This document shows, in pieces, positions 1 to 7,318 of a DNA stretch of 64,000 bases. The stretch covers positions 1,721,501-1,785,500 of the forward strand of contig JACKLJ010000001.1 in NCBI GenBank assembly GCA_024235955.1. Reading direction: 5' to 3'. The number at the start of each line of letters is the position of its first letter. Positions within the stretch are counted from its first letter, which is position 1. Origin of the DNA: Burkholderiaceae bacterium (lineage in GTDB: Bacteria > Pseudomonadota > Gammaproteobacteria > Burkholderiales > Burkholderiaceae_C). The translations under genes were made by a program, and so were the position numbers. The notes beneath the pieces were generated by a model. That model was not told where the DNA came from, searched no databases, and was given only the letters and a program-made list of their open reading frames with translations.

Positions 1-1
1 C

Positions 2-274
2 CGCTGGGAAGACCAGTTCAACCTGGGGCTCGATCCGGACACCGCGCGCGACTTCCACGACGAAACCCTGCCCAAGGACAGCAGCAAGACCGCGCACTTC
101 TGCAGCATGTGTGGCCCCAAGTTCTGCAGCATGAAGATCACGCAGGAGGTGCGCGACTTCGCCGCCGCCAAGGGCCTGAGCGAGGCCGAGGCGCTGAAGG
201 CCGGCATGGACGAGAAGTCGAAGGAGTTCCAGGCCAAGGGCGGCGAGTTCTACGTGCCCATTCAGCCGGTTTGA
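2..274 (+). CDS. thiC: ThiC phosphomethylpyrimidine synthase, C-terminal 90 residues (5' truncated by window edge)
   Basis: The visible part is the C-terminal tail of ThiC, the radical-SAM enzyme that rearranges aminoimidazole ribotide to HMP-phosphate in thiamine synthesis. The sequence contains CSMCGPKFC, the CX2CX4C cluster ligand motif that ThiC carries near its C-terminus, followed by SMKITQEVRDF, also typical of ThiC. The frame stays open to the left edge of the window and stops at TGA 272-274. The gene leads a thiamine operon whose downstream members follow on the same strand. Any TPP riboswitch would lie 5' of thiC, outside the window. A copy of the dispersed repeat begins five bases after the stop codon. 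Confidence 0.97.
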   Translation, partial: RWEDQFNLGLDPDTARDFHDETLPKDSSKTAHFCSMCGPKFCSMKITQEVRDFAAAKGLSEAEALKAGMDEKSKEFQAKGGEFYVPIQPV

Positions 275-278
275 TGGT

Positions 279-332
279 AAATCAGCCTCCAGCCCTTTTG
301 TGGCGGTCGCAGGCAGCTATGAAAATGAGTGC
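279..332 (+). repeat. Dispersed repeat copy R1 (intergenic)
   Basis: This is the first of about 19 copies of a short repeat family. The core reads CCAGCCCTTTTGTGGCGGTC followed by GCAGGCAGCTATGAAAA. It fills the gap between thiC and thiO, so it lies in the operon mRNA. The consensus core in the window is GCGGGCGCAGGCAGCTATGA. Confidence 0.85.
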
Positions 333-337
333 AAACC

Positions 338-1498
338 ATGGTTGATCCCATGCACGTCGGCATCGCCGGTGCCGGCCTGCTGGGCCGGCTGCTGGCCTGG
401 CGGCTGGCCGCTGCCGGCCATCGCGTGAGCGTGTTCGACACCGCGGCCGGCCCGGAGCCCGTGCCGCGCAGCCAGGCGCCCGAACCCTACGTGCCCACGG
501 CGGCCGGCTTCACCGCAGCAGGCATGCTCAGCCCGCTGGCCGAGCTGGACAACGCCGAGCCGGCGGTGGCCGCGCTGGGCTGGCGCTCGCTGGCGCTGTG
601 GCGCGGCGTCACGGCAGCCCTGGGTACGCCAGGCTTCGCCACGCGTGGCAGCCTGCTGGTGGCGCACCGCGCCGATCTGGGCGCCGCGCAGCGCGTGCTG
701 GATCGCCTGCGGGCCGCCACCGCCACGCAGGAATGGCGCGTCGCCAGCCCGGCCGAAGGCGTGCAGCCGCTGGACGCCGCCGCGCTGCGCGCGCTGGAGC
801 CGGCGGTGCAGGGCCCGTCGCACGCCTGGCTACTGTCGGGCGAAGGGCAGATCGACACCGTAGCCACCCTGCGCGCGCTGTACGCCGCCGCCGAAGGCGC
901 GGCCTGGCACTGGGGTACGCAGGTGCTGGCGGTGCAGGGCGGCGCGCGCGGCGGCACGCTGCACCTGGCCGATGGCCGCGTGCTGGCCTTCGACGCCGTG
1001 GTGGACGTGCGCGGTGTGGGCGCCAAACCCGCACTGCCTGTTCGAGGTGTCCGCGGGGAGGTCATCTGGCTGCATTGCCCGGACCACGGCCTCACGCGGC
1101 CGGTGCGGCTGCTGCACCCGCGCCATCGCGTGTACGTGGTGCCGCGCTCGGCGCAGGACGTGCTGGTGGGTGCCAGCGAGATCGAGAGCGAAGACCGCTC
1201 GCCGGTCAGCCTGCGCTCGGCCACCGAGCTGATGGCCGCCGCCCACAGCGTGGTGCCGGTGCTGGCCGAGGCGCGCATCCTCAAGCTCGACGTCAACCTG
1301 CGCCCCGCGCTGCCCGACAACGCGCCGTACACCGAGCACGGCGAGCGCCTGCTGCGCATCAACGGCCTGTTCCGCCACGGCTGGCTGCTGGCGCCCGCGT
1401 TGGTGGATGCGGCGCTGCGCCACAACGGCTGGGCGGATGGCGGGCTTGCTTCTGAAAGCATAGCTGCCTGCGTCCGCCAGGAGCCGGCCACGGCATGA
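338..1498 (+). CDS. thiO: ThiO-like FAD-dependent glycine oxidase
   Basis: This is a DAO-family flavoprotein of 386 residues, placed to supply the iminoglycine (dehydroglycine) used for thiazole formation. A Rossmann FAD-binding motif, HVGIAGAGLLGRLLA, lies at the extreme N-terminus, and the C-terminal half has the family's GVRGEVIWL, VYVVPR and LRPALPDN segments. The ATG at 338 was chosen; a GTG at 329 and an ATG at 350 are in frame, and none has a strong Shine-Dalgarno sequence. The stop overlaps the thiS start (ATGA). The last 15 or so codons coincide with an inverted copy of the dispersed repeat (R2), giving an atypical tail containing SESIAACVRQE. The position between thiC and thiS supports ThiO rather than another DAO-family enzyme. 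Confidence 0.88.
   Translation: MVDPMHVGIAGAGLLGRLLAWRLAAAGHRVSVFDTAAGPEPVPRSQAPEPYVPTAAGFTAAGMLSPLAELDNAEPAVAALGWRSLALWRGVTAALGTPGFATRGSLLVAHRADLGAAQRVLDRLRAATATQEWRVASPAEGVQPLDAAALRALEPAVQGPSHAWLLSGEGQIDTVATLRALYAAAEGAAWHWGTQVLAVQGGARGGTLHLADGRVLAFDAVVDVRGVGAKPALPVRGVRGEVIWLHCPDHGLTRPVRLLHPRHRVYVVPRSAQDVLVGASEIESEDRSPVSLRSATELMAAAHSVVPVLAEARILKLDVNLRPALPDNAPYTEHGERLLRINGLFRHGWLLAPALVDAALRHNGWADGGLASESIAACVRQEPATA
1446..1486 (-). repeat. Dispersed repeat copy R2 (inside thiO 3' end, inverted)
   Basis: The reverse-oriented core AGCTGCCTGCGTCCGCCAG lies in the last codons of thiO and encodes the C-terminal tail after about residue 370. The part corresponding to the distal repeat arm is worn down. 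Confidence 0.65.
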
Positions 1499-1740
1499 TT
1501 TCATCCTCAATCCAGCAGGCCGCCGTGACCGCGGAGCAGATCACCGTGCAGCTCGACGGTCAGCCCAGGCGGCTGCCCGCGGGCACCACGCTGGCGCAGC
1601 TGGTCGAGCAGCTTGGCCATGCGTCGCAGGGCGTCAGCACCGCCGTCAACGGCGAGTTCGTGGCGCGCGGCCAGCGCGCGCAGCGGACGCTGGGCGAGGG
1701 CGACGCGGTGCTGCTGTTCCAGCCGATCGTGGGAGGCTGA
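1495..1740 (+). CDS. thiS: ThiS sulfur-carrier protein
   Basis: This is an 81-residue ubiquitin-fold sulfur carrier that ends in the obligatory C-terminal Gly-Gly (QPIVGG). The terminal glycine is adenylated and thiocarboxylated before sulfur transfer on ThiG. The family segments TTLAQLVEQLG, VNGEFV and GDAVLLFQPIVGG are visible. It is about 15 residues longer than a minimal ThiS because of an N-terminal extension (MISSSIQQAAVTAEQ); a shorter start is possible, but no internal ATG precedes the core. The gene overlaps thiO by four bases, so the two are probably translationally coupled. Confidence 0.95.
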   Translation: MISSSIQQAAVTAEQITVQLDGQPRRLPAGTTLAQLVEQLGHASQGVSTAVNGEFVARGQRAQRTLGEGDAVLLFQPIVGG

Positions 1741-1743
1741 GGC

Positions 1744-2262
1744 ATGGGTGAGTCCGCCGGACCGGAACTGCCGCTCGTGGCGGACCTCGTCTACACCCCG
1801 GCGCTGGTGCGCCAGGCCTACACGCGCGCCTGGCGCCAGGCGGTGGGCGGGTACTACCTGATCGCCCTGCTGGTGGTGGCGGTCACGCTGGGCTGGCATC
1901 TGTCGCAACGGCGCGCCGGCTGGTTTGGCGGCGCGCTGGGGTGCGCGTTGCTGATGGGCGCCGTTTTTCCGGTTTTTCTGTGGCGGACGATGCAGCGCCG
2001 CGGCCGCGCCGCCTTCGACGCGCTTGGCGATCCGCCGGTCGCCACCCTGGCGGCGGATGAGGGCGGCTTCAAGGTGGCATCGGCGCATGGCGAAATGCGC
2101 TTCCCCTGGGACCGCGTGACCTACGTTTGGCGGTACCCCGAGCACTGGACCATCGGCTTGGGTGACGCAGGCTCGGTCACCATTCCGCTGGCCAGCGTTT
2201 CAGAGGCGATGCAGGCGTTCGTGCTCGATCAGGTGCGCGCACACGGAGGAAAACTTGTCTGA
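1744..2262 (+). CDS. YcxB-like two-helix membrane protein inside the thi operon
   Basis: This 172-residue protein has two predicted membrane helices (about 36-56 and 61-81), followed by a soluble beta-rich C-terminal domain with FPWDRVTYVWRYPEHWTIGL. That layout matches YcxB-like proteins, whose role is unknown. It begins three bases after the thiS stop and overlaps the thiG start by eight bases, so it is an integral member of the thiamine operon. Nothing in the sequence shows a thiamine function. A membrane role in precursor uptake or complex anchoring would be speculation. Confidence 0.75.
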   Translation: MGESAGPELPLVADLVYTPALVRQAYTRAWRQAVGGYYLIALLVVAVTLGWHLSQRRAGWFGGALGCALLMGAVFPVFLWRTMQRRGRAAFDALGDPPVATLAADEGGFKVASAHGEMRFPWDRVTYVWRYPEHWTIGLGDAGSVTIPLASVSEAMQAFVLDQVRAHGGKLV

Positions 2263-3097
2263 CTCAATTCTTGGCGCGGCGCCGGCACGCGCTCCCGACA
2301 CCTGGTCCGTTGGCGACGTCACCCTCACCAGCCGCTTTCTCCTGGGCACTGCCGGCTACCCCTCGCCGCAGGTGCTGCGCGAGGCCATCGCGGCCTCGGG
2401 CACGCAGGTGGTCACGGTGGGGCTCAAGCGGCAGCTGGCCCCAGCCAACGCCGGCGGCGACAACGGCTTTGTGGAGATCATCCGCGCCGCGCTGAAGGAG
2501 CAGGGCGCGCGCCTGCTGCCCAACACCGCCGGCTGCACCACGGCGCGCGAGGCGGTGCAGCTGGCCCACATGGCGCGCGAGCTGTATGACACGCCCTGGG
2601 TCAAGCTCGAGGTGGTGGGCGACGACTACACGCTGCAGCCCGACCCGCAGGAGCTGGTCGAGGCCGCGCGCCAGCTCGCCAAAGACGGCTTCACCGTGTT
2701 CCCGTACTGCACCGACGACCTGGTGACCTGCAAGCGCCTGCTCGATGCGGGCTGCCCGCTGCTCATGCCCTGGGGCGCGCCCATCGGCTCCGGCCAGGGG
2801 CTGGTCAACCCGTTCGCGCTGCGGCTGCTGCGTGAGCGCCTGCCAGGCGTGGTGCTGATCGTCGACGCCGGCATCGGCGCGCCCAGCCACGCGGCGCAGG
2901 CCATGGAAATGGGTTACGACGCCGTGCTGCTGAACAGCGCCGTCAGCCAGTCGCCCGACCCGGTGCGCATGGCCGGCGCCTTCCGCCAGGCCATCGAGGC
3001 CGGGCGCGCCGCGCACCTAGCCGGCGTGATGGCGCGGCAGGATTTCGCGGTGGCGACGACGCCGGTGACGGGCAATCCGTTCCTCATCGGGGGTTGA
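2255..3097 (+). CDS. thiG: ThiG thiazole synthase
   Basis: ThiG condenses DXP, dehydroglycine and ThiS thiocarboxylate into the thiazole phosphate. The 280-residue protein has the TIM-barrel landmarks of the family: SRFLLGTAGYPS, the lysine-bearing segment TPWVKLEVVGDD, LMPWGAPIGSGQG and VDAGIGAPSHAAQAMEMGYD. The start is taken as TTG 2255 because a strong Shine-Dalgarno, GGAGGA at 2245-2250, sits just upstream and the family N-terminus begins shortly after. The frame is open further upstream into the preceding gene, but that extension would be anomalous. The stop abuts the GTG start of the next gene with no gap. Confidence 0.95.
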   Translation: MSDSILGAAPARAPDTWSVGDVTLTSRFLLGTAGYPSPQVLREAIAASGTQVVTVGLKRQLAPANAGGDNGFVEIIRAALKEQGARLLPNTAGCTTAREAVQLAHMARELYDTPWVKLEVVGDDYTLQPDPQELVEAARQLAKDGFTVFPYCTDDLVTCKRLLDAGCPLLMPWGAPIGSGQGLVNPFALRLLRERLPGVVLIVDAGIGAPSHAAQAMEMGYDAVLLNSAVSQSPDPVRMAGAFRQAIEAGRAAHLAGVMARQDFAVATTPVTGNPFLIGG

Positions 3098-4738
3098 GTG
3101 CCAGATCACGTTTCAGCCCAGAAACAACGGGCGCAGGCAGCTTCTGAATCCATAGCAAAACCGATCGTCTGGAGCATCGCCGGCAACGATAGTGGCGGTG
3201 GCGCCGGACTGAGCGCCGACGCGCGCGCGGCCGAGGCTTTTGGCGTGCACCTGTGCCCGGTGGTGGCGGCCGTCACGGCGCAGAACTCTCGCGCGGTGAC
3301 GCGCGTCGAGCCGGTGTCAGCGGAGCTGCTCGATGCGCAACTGGCCGCGCTGGCGGACGATCTGCCGCCCGCCGCCATCAAGACCGGCCTGCTGGGCAGC
3401 GCCGCCAACATCGCCGTGGTGGCGCGCTGGGTGGGCCGGCTGCGCGAGCGTGCGCCCGTGGCCCTGGTGGTCGACCCGGTGCTGGGCGCCAGCACCGGCG
3501 CTGCCTTTGCCGGCGAAGCGGCATTGGCCGCCTACCGCGAACTGCTATTGCCGCGCGCGACCCTCGTCACGCCCAACCGGCGCGAGGCCGCGCGGTTGGC
3601 CGGCGGGGGCGCTGCCGGGGGCGATGTGCCCGCGCTCGCCGCCGCGCTGCGTGGCACCGGCGCGCAGGCGATCGCCGTCACCGGCGGCGACGACGCGGCG
3701 GCCGCGCCCGGCAGGTCGCTGGACTGGATCGCCACGCCCCAGGCCGGCGGCTGGCTGGCGCTACCGCGCGTGGCCACGCCGCACACGCATGGCACCGGCT
3801 GCACCTTCGCCACCAGCGCCGCCTGCGCGCTGGCGCTGGGCTTCGTGCCGGCCGACGCGCTGGTGCTGGCCAAGATGGCGACCACCCACGCGCTGGCGCA
3901 CGGCTATGCGGCCGGGCAGGGCGCGGGGCCGGTCGCGGCGCGGCCCGGTTTCGCCACGGAACCGGCGCTGCTGCCCGCGATGTCGTGGGATGAAAGCTCT
4001 CAATTCAGTAGCTGTCTGCACCCGCCAGACAAGGGCCAGAGCCCCAAAGCACTTGAGGATATCGGCCTCTACGCCATCGTCGATTCGGCCGAGCGCGTGC
4101 GTCAGGTGGTGGCCGCCGGCGTGCGCACGGTGCAGCTGCGCATCAAGACGCCGGATGCGCCCGATGCGGCGTGGCACGCGGCGCTGCGCCAGTCCGCGGC
4201 CGACGCGCTGGCAGCCTGCCGCGTGGCCGGCGCTACCCTGGTGGTCAACGACCACTGGCGCCTGGCGGCGGAGCTGGGCGAGCCTTCGCATCTGGTCGTG
4301 CACCTGGGCCAGGAAGATCTGCTGGCGCTGGGCGAGGCCGGCCGTGCCGAACTGGCGGCCAGTGGCCTGAAGCTGGGCATCAGCAGCCACAGCCTGTGGG
4401 AGTTGTGCCGCGCGCGCGCCCTGGCACCCTGGTACGCGGCCTGCGGCCCGGTCTGGCCCACGCTCACCAAGGCCATGCCCTGGGTGCCGCAGGGGCTGGA
4501 CAACCTGGCCTGGTGGGTGCGCATGGCGGGCATGCCGGTGGTGGCCATCGGCGGCATCCTGGAGCCGGCGCAGCTGGAGCTGGCCGCGCGCAGCGGCGCC
4601 AGCGGCGTGTGCGTGGTGCGCGGCCTGGGCGACGACCCGGCCACCACCGTGCCGCGCTGGCAGGCCGCGCTGGCCGCCGGCCGCGCCGCGCCGCCGCTGC
4701 CCGTGCCGGCGCTGCCGCACCCGTCGCTGGCGCCGTGA
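3098..4738 (+). CDS. thiDE: Bifunctional ThiD-ThiE: HMP(-P) kinase fused to thiamine-phosphate synthase
   Basis: This is a 546-residue two-domain enzyme. Residues about 22-295 are a ThiD ribokinase-fold kinase (IAGNDSGGGAGLSADARA, VDPVLGASTGAAF, the anion-hole motif HTHGTGCTFATSA). Residues about 320-535 are ThiE (DIGLYAIVD, VRTVQLRIK, VVNDHWRLA, HLGQEDL, GISSHS, ACGPVWPTLTKA, VVAIGGI), which joins HMP-PP to thiazole phosphate. The start is GTG 3098, abutting thiG. Two copies of the dispersed repeat lie inside the gene. R3 encodes most of residues 5-21 before the kinase domain. R4, inverted, encodes most of residues 299-317, exactly the linker between the two domains. A separate full thiD follows, so the ThiD step is present twice. 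Confidence 0.93.
   Translation: MPDHVSAQKQRAQAASESIAKPIVWSIAGNDSGGGAGLSADARAAEAFGVHLCPVVAAVTAQNSRAVTRVEPVSAELLDAQLAALADDLPPAAIKTGLLGSAANIAVVARWVGRLRERAPVALVVDPVLGASTGAAFAGEAALAAYRELLLPRATLVTPNRREAARLAGGGAAGGDVPALAAALRGTGAQAIAVTGGDDAAAAPGRSLDWIATPQAGGWLALPRVATPHTHGTGCTFATSAACALALGFVPADALVLAKMATTHALAHGYAAGQGAGPVAARPGFATEPALLPAMSWDESSQFSSCLHPPDKGQSPKALEDIGLYAIVDSAERVRQVVAAGVRTVQLRIKTPDAPDAAWHAALRQSAADALAACRVAGATLVVNDHWRLAAELGEPSHLVVHLGQEDLLALGEAGRAELAASGLKLGISSHSLWELCRARALAPWYAACGPVWPTLTKAMPWVPQGLDNLAWWVRMAGMPVVAIGGILEPAQLELAARSGASGVCVVRGLGDDPATTVPRWQAALAAGRAAPPLPVPALPHPSLAP
3111..3160 (+). repeat. Dispersed repeat copy R3 (inside thiDE, N-terminal codons)
   Basis: Sequence CAGCCCAGAAACAACGGGCG continuing GCAGGCAGCTTCTGAATCC. 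It is read in the frame that gives Ala-Gln-Ala-Ala, as in the other sense-oriented coding copies. Confidence 0.75.
3993..4048 (-). repeat. Dispersed repeat copy R4 (ThiD-ThiE linker, inverted)
   Basis: The inverted core TAGCTGTCTGCACCCGCCAG followed by ACAAGGGCCAGAGCC encodes the linker residues SSCLHPPDKGQSP between the kinase and synthase domains. Confidence 0.85.
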
Positions 4739-4745
4739 ATAAGTA

Positions 4746-4796
4746 TGATTTTGATAGCTGCCTGCGCCCGCCACGCAAGGGCTGGAGGCTTGTTGG
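4746..4796 (-). repeat. Dispersed repeat copy R5 (intergenic, inverted)
   Basis: A near-consensus inverted copy (TAGCTGCCTGCGCCCGCCAC, then GCAAGGGCTGGAGGC). It occupies almost the whole gap between the thiDE stop and the second thiD start. Confidence 0.9.
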
Positions 4797-4799
4797 AGC

Positions 4800-5693
4800 A
4801 TGAAAACCGATAGCGCCGCGCGCAACCCCGCGCATGACCAGCCTGCGCGCACTTACGTGCGGGTGCTGACCATCGCCGGCTCCGATTCCGGCGGCGGCGC
4901 CGGCATCCAGGCCGATCTGAAGACCTTTGCCGCGCTGGGTTGCTACGGCATGAGCGCCATCACGGCGCTCACGGCGCAGAACACGCTGGGCGTGAGCGGC
5001 ATCCACGGTGTGCCGCCGGCGTTCATCGTAGAGCAGATCGACGCGGTGGCGGGCGACATCGGCGCGCACGCGGTGAAGATCGGCATGCTGCATTCCGAAG
5101 CGGTGGTGCGCACGGTGGCCGAAGCCATCAACCGCCATCGCCTGCCGCACGTGGTGCTGGACCCGGTGATGGTCTCCGCCACCGGCGCACAGCTGATCGA
5201 GCCGCCGGCCGTGCAGGCGCTGGTGGCCGAGCTGTTTCCGCGAGCAGAGCTGGTGACGCCCAACCTGGACGAAGCCGCGCTGCTGCTCGGGCGACGCATC
5301 GCCCGCGCCGAAGACATGCCTGCCGCCGCGCAGGCGCTGCTGCAGCTGGGCGCGCGCGCCGTGCTGCTCAAGGGCGGCCACCTGCCGGGCGATCAGGTGC
5401 ACGACCTGCTGCTGGCCCCGGGCGCCGCGCCACTGGCGCTGCAGGCGCCGCGTGTGCACACCAGCAACCTGCACGGCGCCGGCTGCACGCTCAGCTCCGC
5501 CGTGGCGGCCTTCCTGGCGCAGGGGTTGCCGCTGCCGCAGGCGGTGCAGGCCGCGCACGGCTATGTGCTGGAGGCGATCCGCCACGGCGCGCTGGTGAGC
5601 ACCGGCAGCGGCGTGGGGCCGCTAGACCACGGCTTCGCGCCGCAGGCGATGCTGGTGCGGCAAGGTGGCGGGGCGAAAGCCGAACGCTCCTGA
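4800..5693 (+). CDS. thiD: ThiD hydroxymethylpyrimidine/phosphomethylpyrimidine kinase (second copy)
   Basis: This is a stand-alone 297-residue ThiD that phosphorylates HMP and HMP-P to HMP-PP. Typical segments are VLTIAGSDSGGGAGIQADLKT, MSAITALTAQNT, VKIGMLHS, VVLDPVMVSATGAQL, VTPNLDEAA and HGAGCTLSSAVAA. It is closer to classical ThiD (SGGGAGIQADLKTF) than the ThiD half of the preceding fusion, so this copy may be the main kinase. It is the last gene of the thiamine operon, ending at TGA 5691-5693 just before a GC-rich hairpin. Confidence 0.95.
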   Translation: MKTDSAARNPAHDQPARTYVRVLTIAGSDSGGGAGIQADLKTFAALGCYGMSAITALTAQNTLGVSGIHGVPPAFIVEQIDAVAGDIGAHAVKIGMLHSEAVVRTVAEAINRHRLPHVVLDPVMVSATGAQLIEPPAVQALVAELFPRAELVTPNLDEAALLLGRRIARAEDMPAAAQALLQLGARAVLLKGGHLPGDQVHDLLLAPGAAPLALQAPRVHTSNLHGAGCTLSSAVAAFLAQGLPLPQAVQAAHGYVLEAIRHGALVSTGSGVGPLDHGFAPQAMLVRQGGGAKAERS

Positions 5694-5694
5694 C

Positions 5695-5720
5695 GGGGCG
5701 GCGACGCCGTCAGCCGCCCC
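5695..5720. terminator. Probable bidirectional hairpin between convergent thiD and small secreted gene
   Basis: A perfect 8-bp stem GGGGCGGC/GCCGCCCC with a 10-nt loop sits between two convergent genes. There is no U-tract, so rho-independent action is uncertain. Confidence 0.45.
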
Positions 5721-5732
5721 CAGGGCTCCGGG

Positions 5733-6143
5733 TCAGTTCGCCGCCGGCGGGGCCGATCGCGCCTTGGCGCGGGCTTCCAGGTAGGTGGCGCGCGCCTCCT
5801 TGCGGCAGGCGGTCTTGTCGCGGCCGGTCTTCATGGCGCATTTTTCCTTCGCCACGTCGTAGTCGGCGTTGACGTGGGCCATGCGGGCGCTCAGCCAGTT
5901 CTGCGCGGTGGGCTTGCGGCGCGCCAGCAGCTCGGCCTTGGCGATCTTCTGCCTGGCCTTGGCCTCGCGCTGGCAGACCAGCTCTTCATGGCCGTGCAGG
6001 GGTTCGCAGGCCTTCTGGGCCTCGTTGTACTCGACCGCGATGCGGTGGCTTTCGGCCTGCACTTCGGCGCGCGTCATGGCAAGGCAGTTGCCGGCGAGCA
6101 GGCCGGTGGCGGCTAGGGCGACAAGGGTGGGCAGCAGTTTCAT
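5733..6143 (-). CDS. Small secreted protein with duplicated Cys-pair helix motif
   Basis: This 136-residue protein has a clear signal peptide (MKLLPTLVALAATGLLAGNCLA). The mature part contains two copies of one pattern: Y-x2-A-x3-C, then a glycine, then C-x2-EA-x-A-x4-A. The first copy is YNEAQKACEPLHGHEELVC and the second is YDVAKEKCAMKTGRDKTAC. Each is followed by an Ala/Lys-rich helix, suggesting two disulfide-stapled helical hairpins in the periplasm. A shorter protein with one such motif is encoded at 41243-41647. The function is unknown, and no catalytic motif is visible. The gene is convergent with thiD and divergent from the polyamine-deacetylase-like gene. Confidence 0.8.
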   Translation of the reverse strand: MKLLPTLVALAATGLLAGNCLAMTRAEVQAESHRIAVEYNEAQKACEPLHGHEELVCQREAKARQKIAKAELLARRKPTAQNWLSARMAHVNADYDVAKEKCAMKTGRDKTACRKEARATYLEARAKARSAPPAAN

Positions 6144-6277
6144 GGTGGGTTCCTGGTGGCTGGCGGCGCGTTGTCTCTGTGGCGCACCGTGCCGCGACTA
6201 TAGGTGCGCCGCCCGGCGGCGTCGAGTGTCCCCGGCGGTGCCATACTCCGCGCAACACCCCACCCGAGGGAGCTTCG

Positions 6278-7318
6278 ATGCTGGTCTTTTTCAACGACGA
6301 ACAGGCGCTGCACGCGCCCGTGCACGAGATCTTCCGCGGCGAGCGCGTGCCGTGCTTCGAGAACCCGAGCCGTGCCGACTTCGTGCGCACTTCGCTGCTG
6401 GCGCGCGGCCACGTGCTGCGGGCGCCGCTGGTCGACAGCGCCGCGCTGCTGCCCAAGGTGCATGCGCCGCGTTACCTGGACTTCCTGCGCACCGCGTGGG
6501 CGCGGTGGCTGGCGCTGGATGCGGCCAACGCCGGCACGCAGCCGTTTCCTTCGGTCTGGCCGGTGCGCACGCTGCGCAGCGACGTCGAGCCTACCAACTT
6601 CACCGCCAGGCTGGGGCTTTATTCGATGGACAACGGCTCACCGCTGTCGCCCGGCACCTGGGCGGCGGCCAAGGCCGGCGCCGACGCCGCTGCCAGCGCC
6701 GCCCAGGCCCTGCGCGCCGGCACCCGCGCCGCCTTCTGCGCCACCCGGCCGCCCGGCCACCATGCGGGGCCGGATTTCATGGGCGGCTACTGCTTCCTGA
6801 ACAACGCCGCCGTGGCCGCCCAGGCGCTGCGCGACGGCGGCGCCGCGCGTGTGGCCGTGCTGGATGTGGACTACCACCACGGCAACGGCACGCAGGCCAT
6901 CTTCTACGACCGTGCCGACGTGCTGTTCGTCAGCATCCATGGCGATCCGCGCACCGAATACCCGTTCTACCTCGGCCATGCCGACGAATGCGGCGTGGGC
7001 GAGGGCGACGGCTTCAACCTCAACCTGCCGCTGGCGGCCGGCAGCGGCGTGGCCGCGTGGTTCGAGGCGCTGGAGGCCGCCTGCCAGCGCATCGCCCAGC
7101 ACCAGCCGGATGCGCTGGTGGTGTCGCTCGGGCTGGATACCTTCGCGGGCGATCCGATCAGCAGGTTCCAGCTGCAGCCGCCGGATTTCGAGCGCCTCGG
7201 CCGGCGCCTTCAGCGCCTGGGCCTGCCCACGGCCTTCATCCTGGAAGGCGGTTATGCGGCGGCGGAACTGGGCGAGAACGCCGCGCGGGTGATCGACGGT
7301 TTCGAGGCGCCGGCATGA
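6278..7318 (+). CDS. Histone-deacetylase-family acetylpolyamine amidohydrolase
   Basis: This is a 346-residue zinc hydrolase of the HDAC superfamily. Residues 161-162 are the tandem active-site histidines in RPPGHHAGPDFMGGYCFLNN. Zinc ligands are expected at Asp198 and His200 (DVDYHHGNGTQ) and Asp287 (LGLDTFAGDP), matching the spacing in Mycoplana acetylpolyamine amidohydrolase. The long N-terminal loop (FENPSRADF, YSMDNGSPLSPGTWAAA) is typical of that bacterial class, which removes acetyl groups from acetylated polyamines. The ATG at 6278 follows GAGGGAGC. The next gene overlaps by four bases. An amino-acid decarboxylase (52 kb) in the same window gives loose polyamine context. Confidence 0.9.
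   Translation: MLVFFNDEQALHAPVHEIFRGERVPCFENPSRADFVRTSLLARGHVLRAPLVDSAALLPKVHAPRYLDFLRTAWARWLALDAANAGTQPFPSVWPVRTLRSDVEPTNFTARLGLYSMDNGSPLSPGTWAAAKAGADAAASAAQALRAGTRAAFCATRPPGHHAGPDFMGGYCFLNNAAVAAQALRDGGAARVAVLDVDYHHGNGTQAIFYDRADVLFVSIHGDPRTEYPFYLGHADECGVGEGDGFNLNLPLAAGSGVAAWFEALEAACQRIAQHQPDALVVSLGLDTFAGDPISRFQLQPPDFERLGRRLQRLGLPTAFILEGGYAAAELGENAARVIDGFEAPA

Noticed and set aside
1..274. A TPP riboswitch for the thiamine operon
   Set aside because: It would be upstream of thiC, whose 5' part is outside the window; nothing within the window fits a THI box.
5869..7314. An upstream extension of the LhgO-like frame to 857 codons
   Set aside because: It runs antisense through a secreted-protein gene and out of frame through the deacetylase; the FAD motif begins right at ATG 7315.
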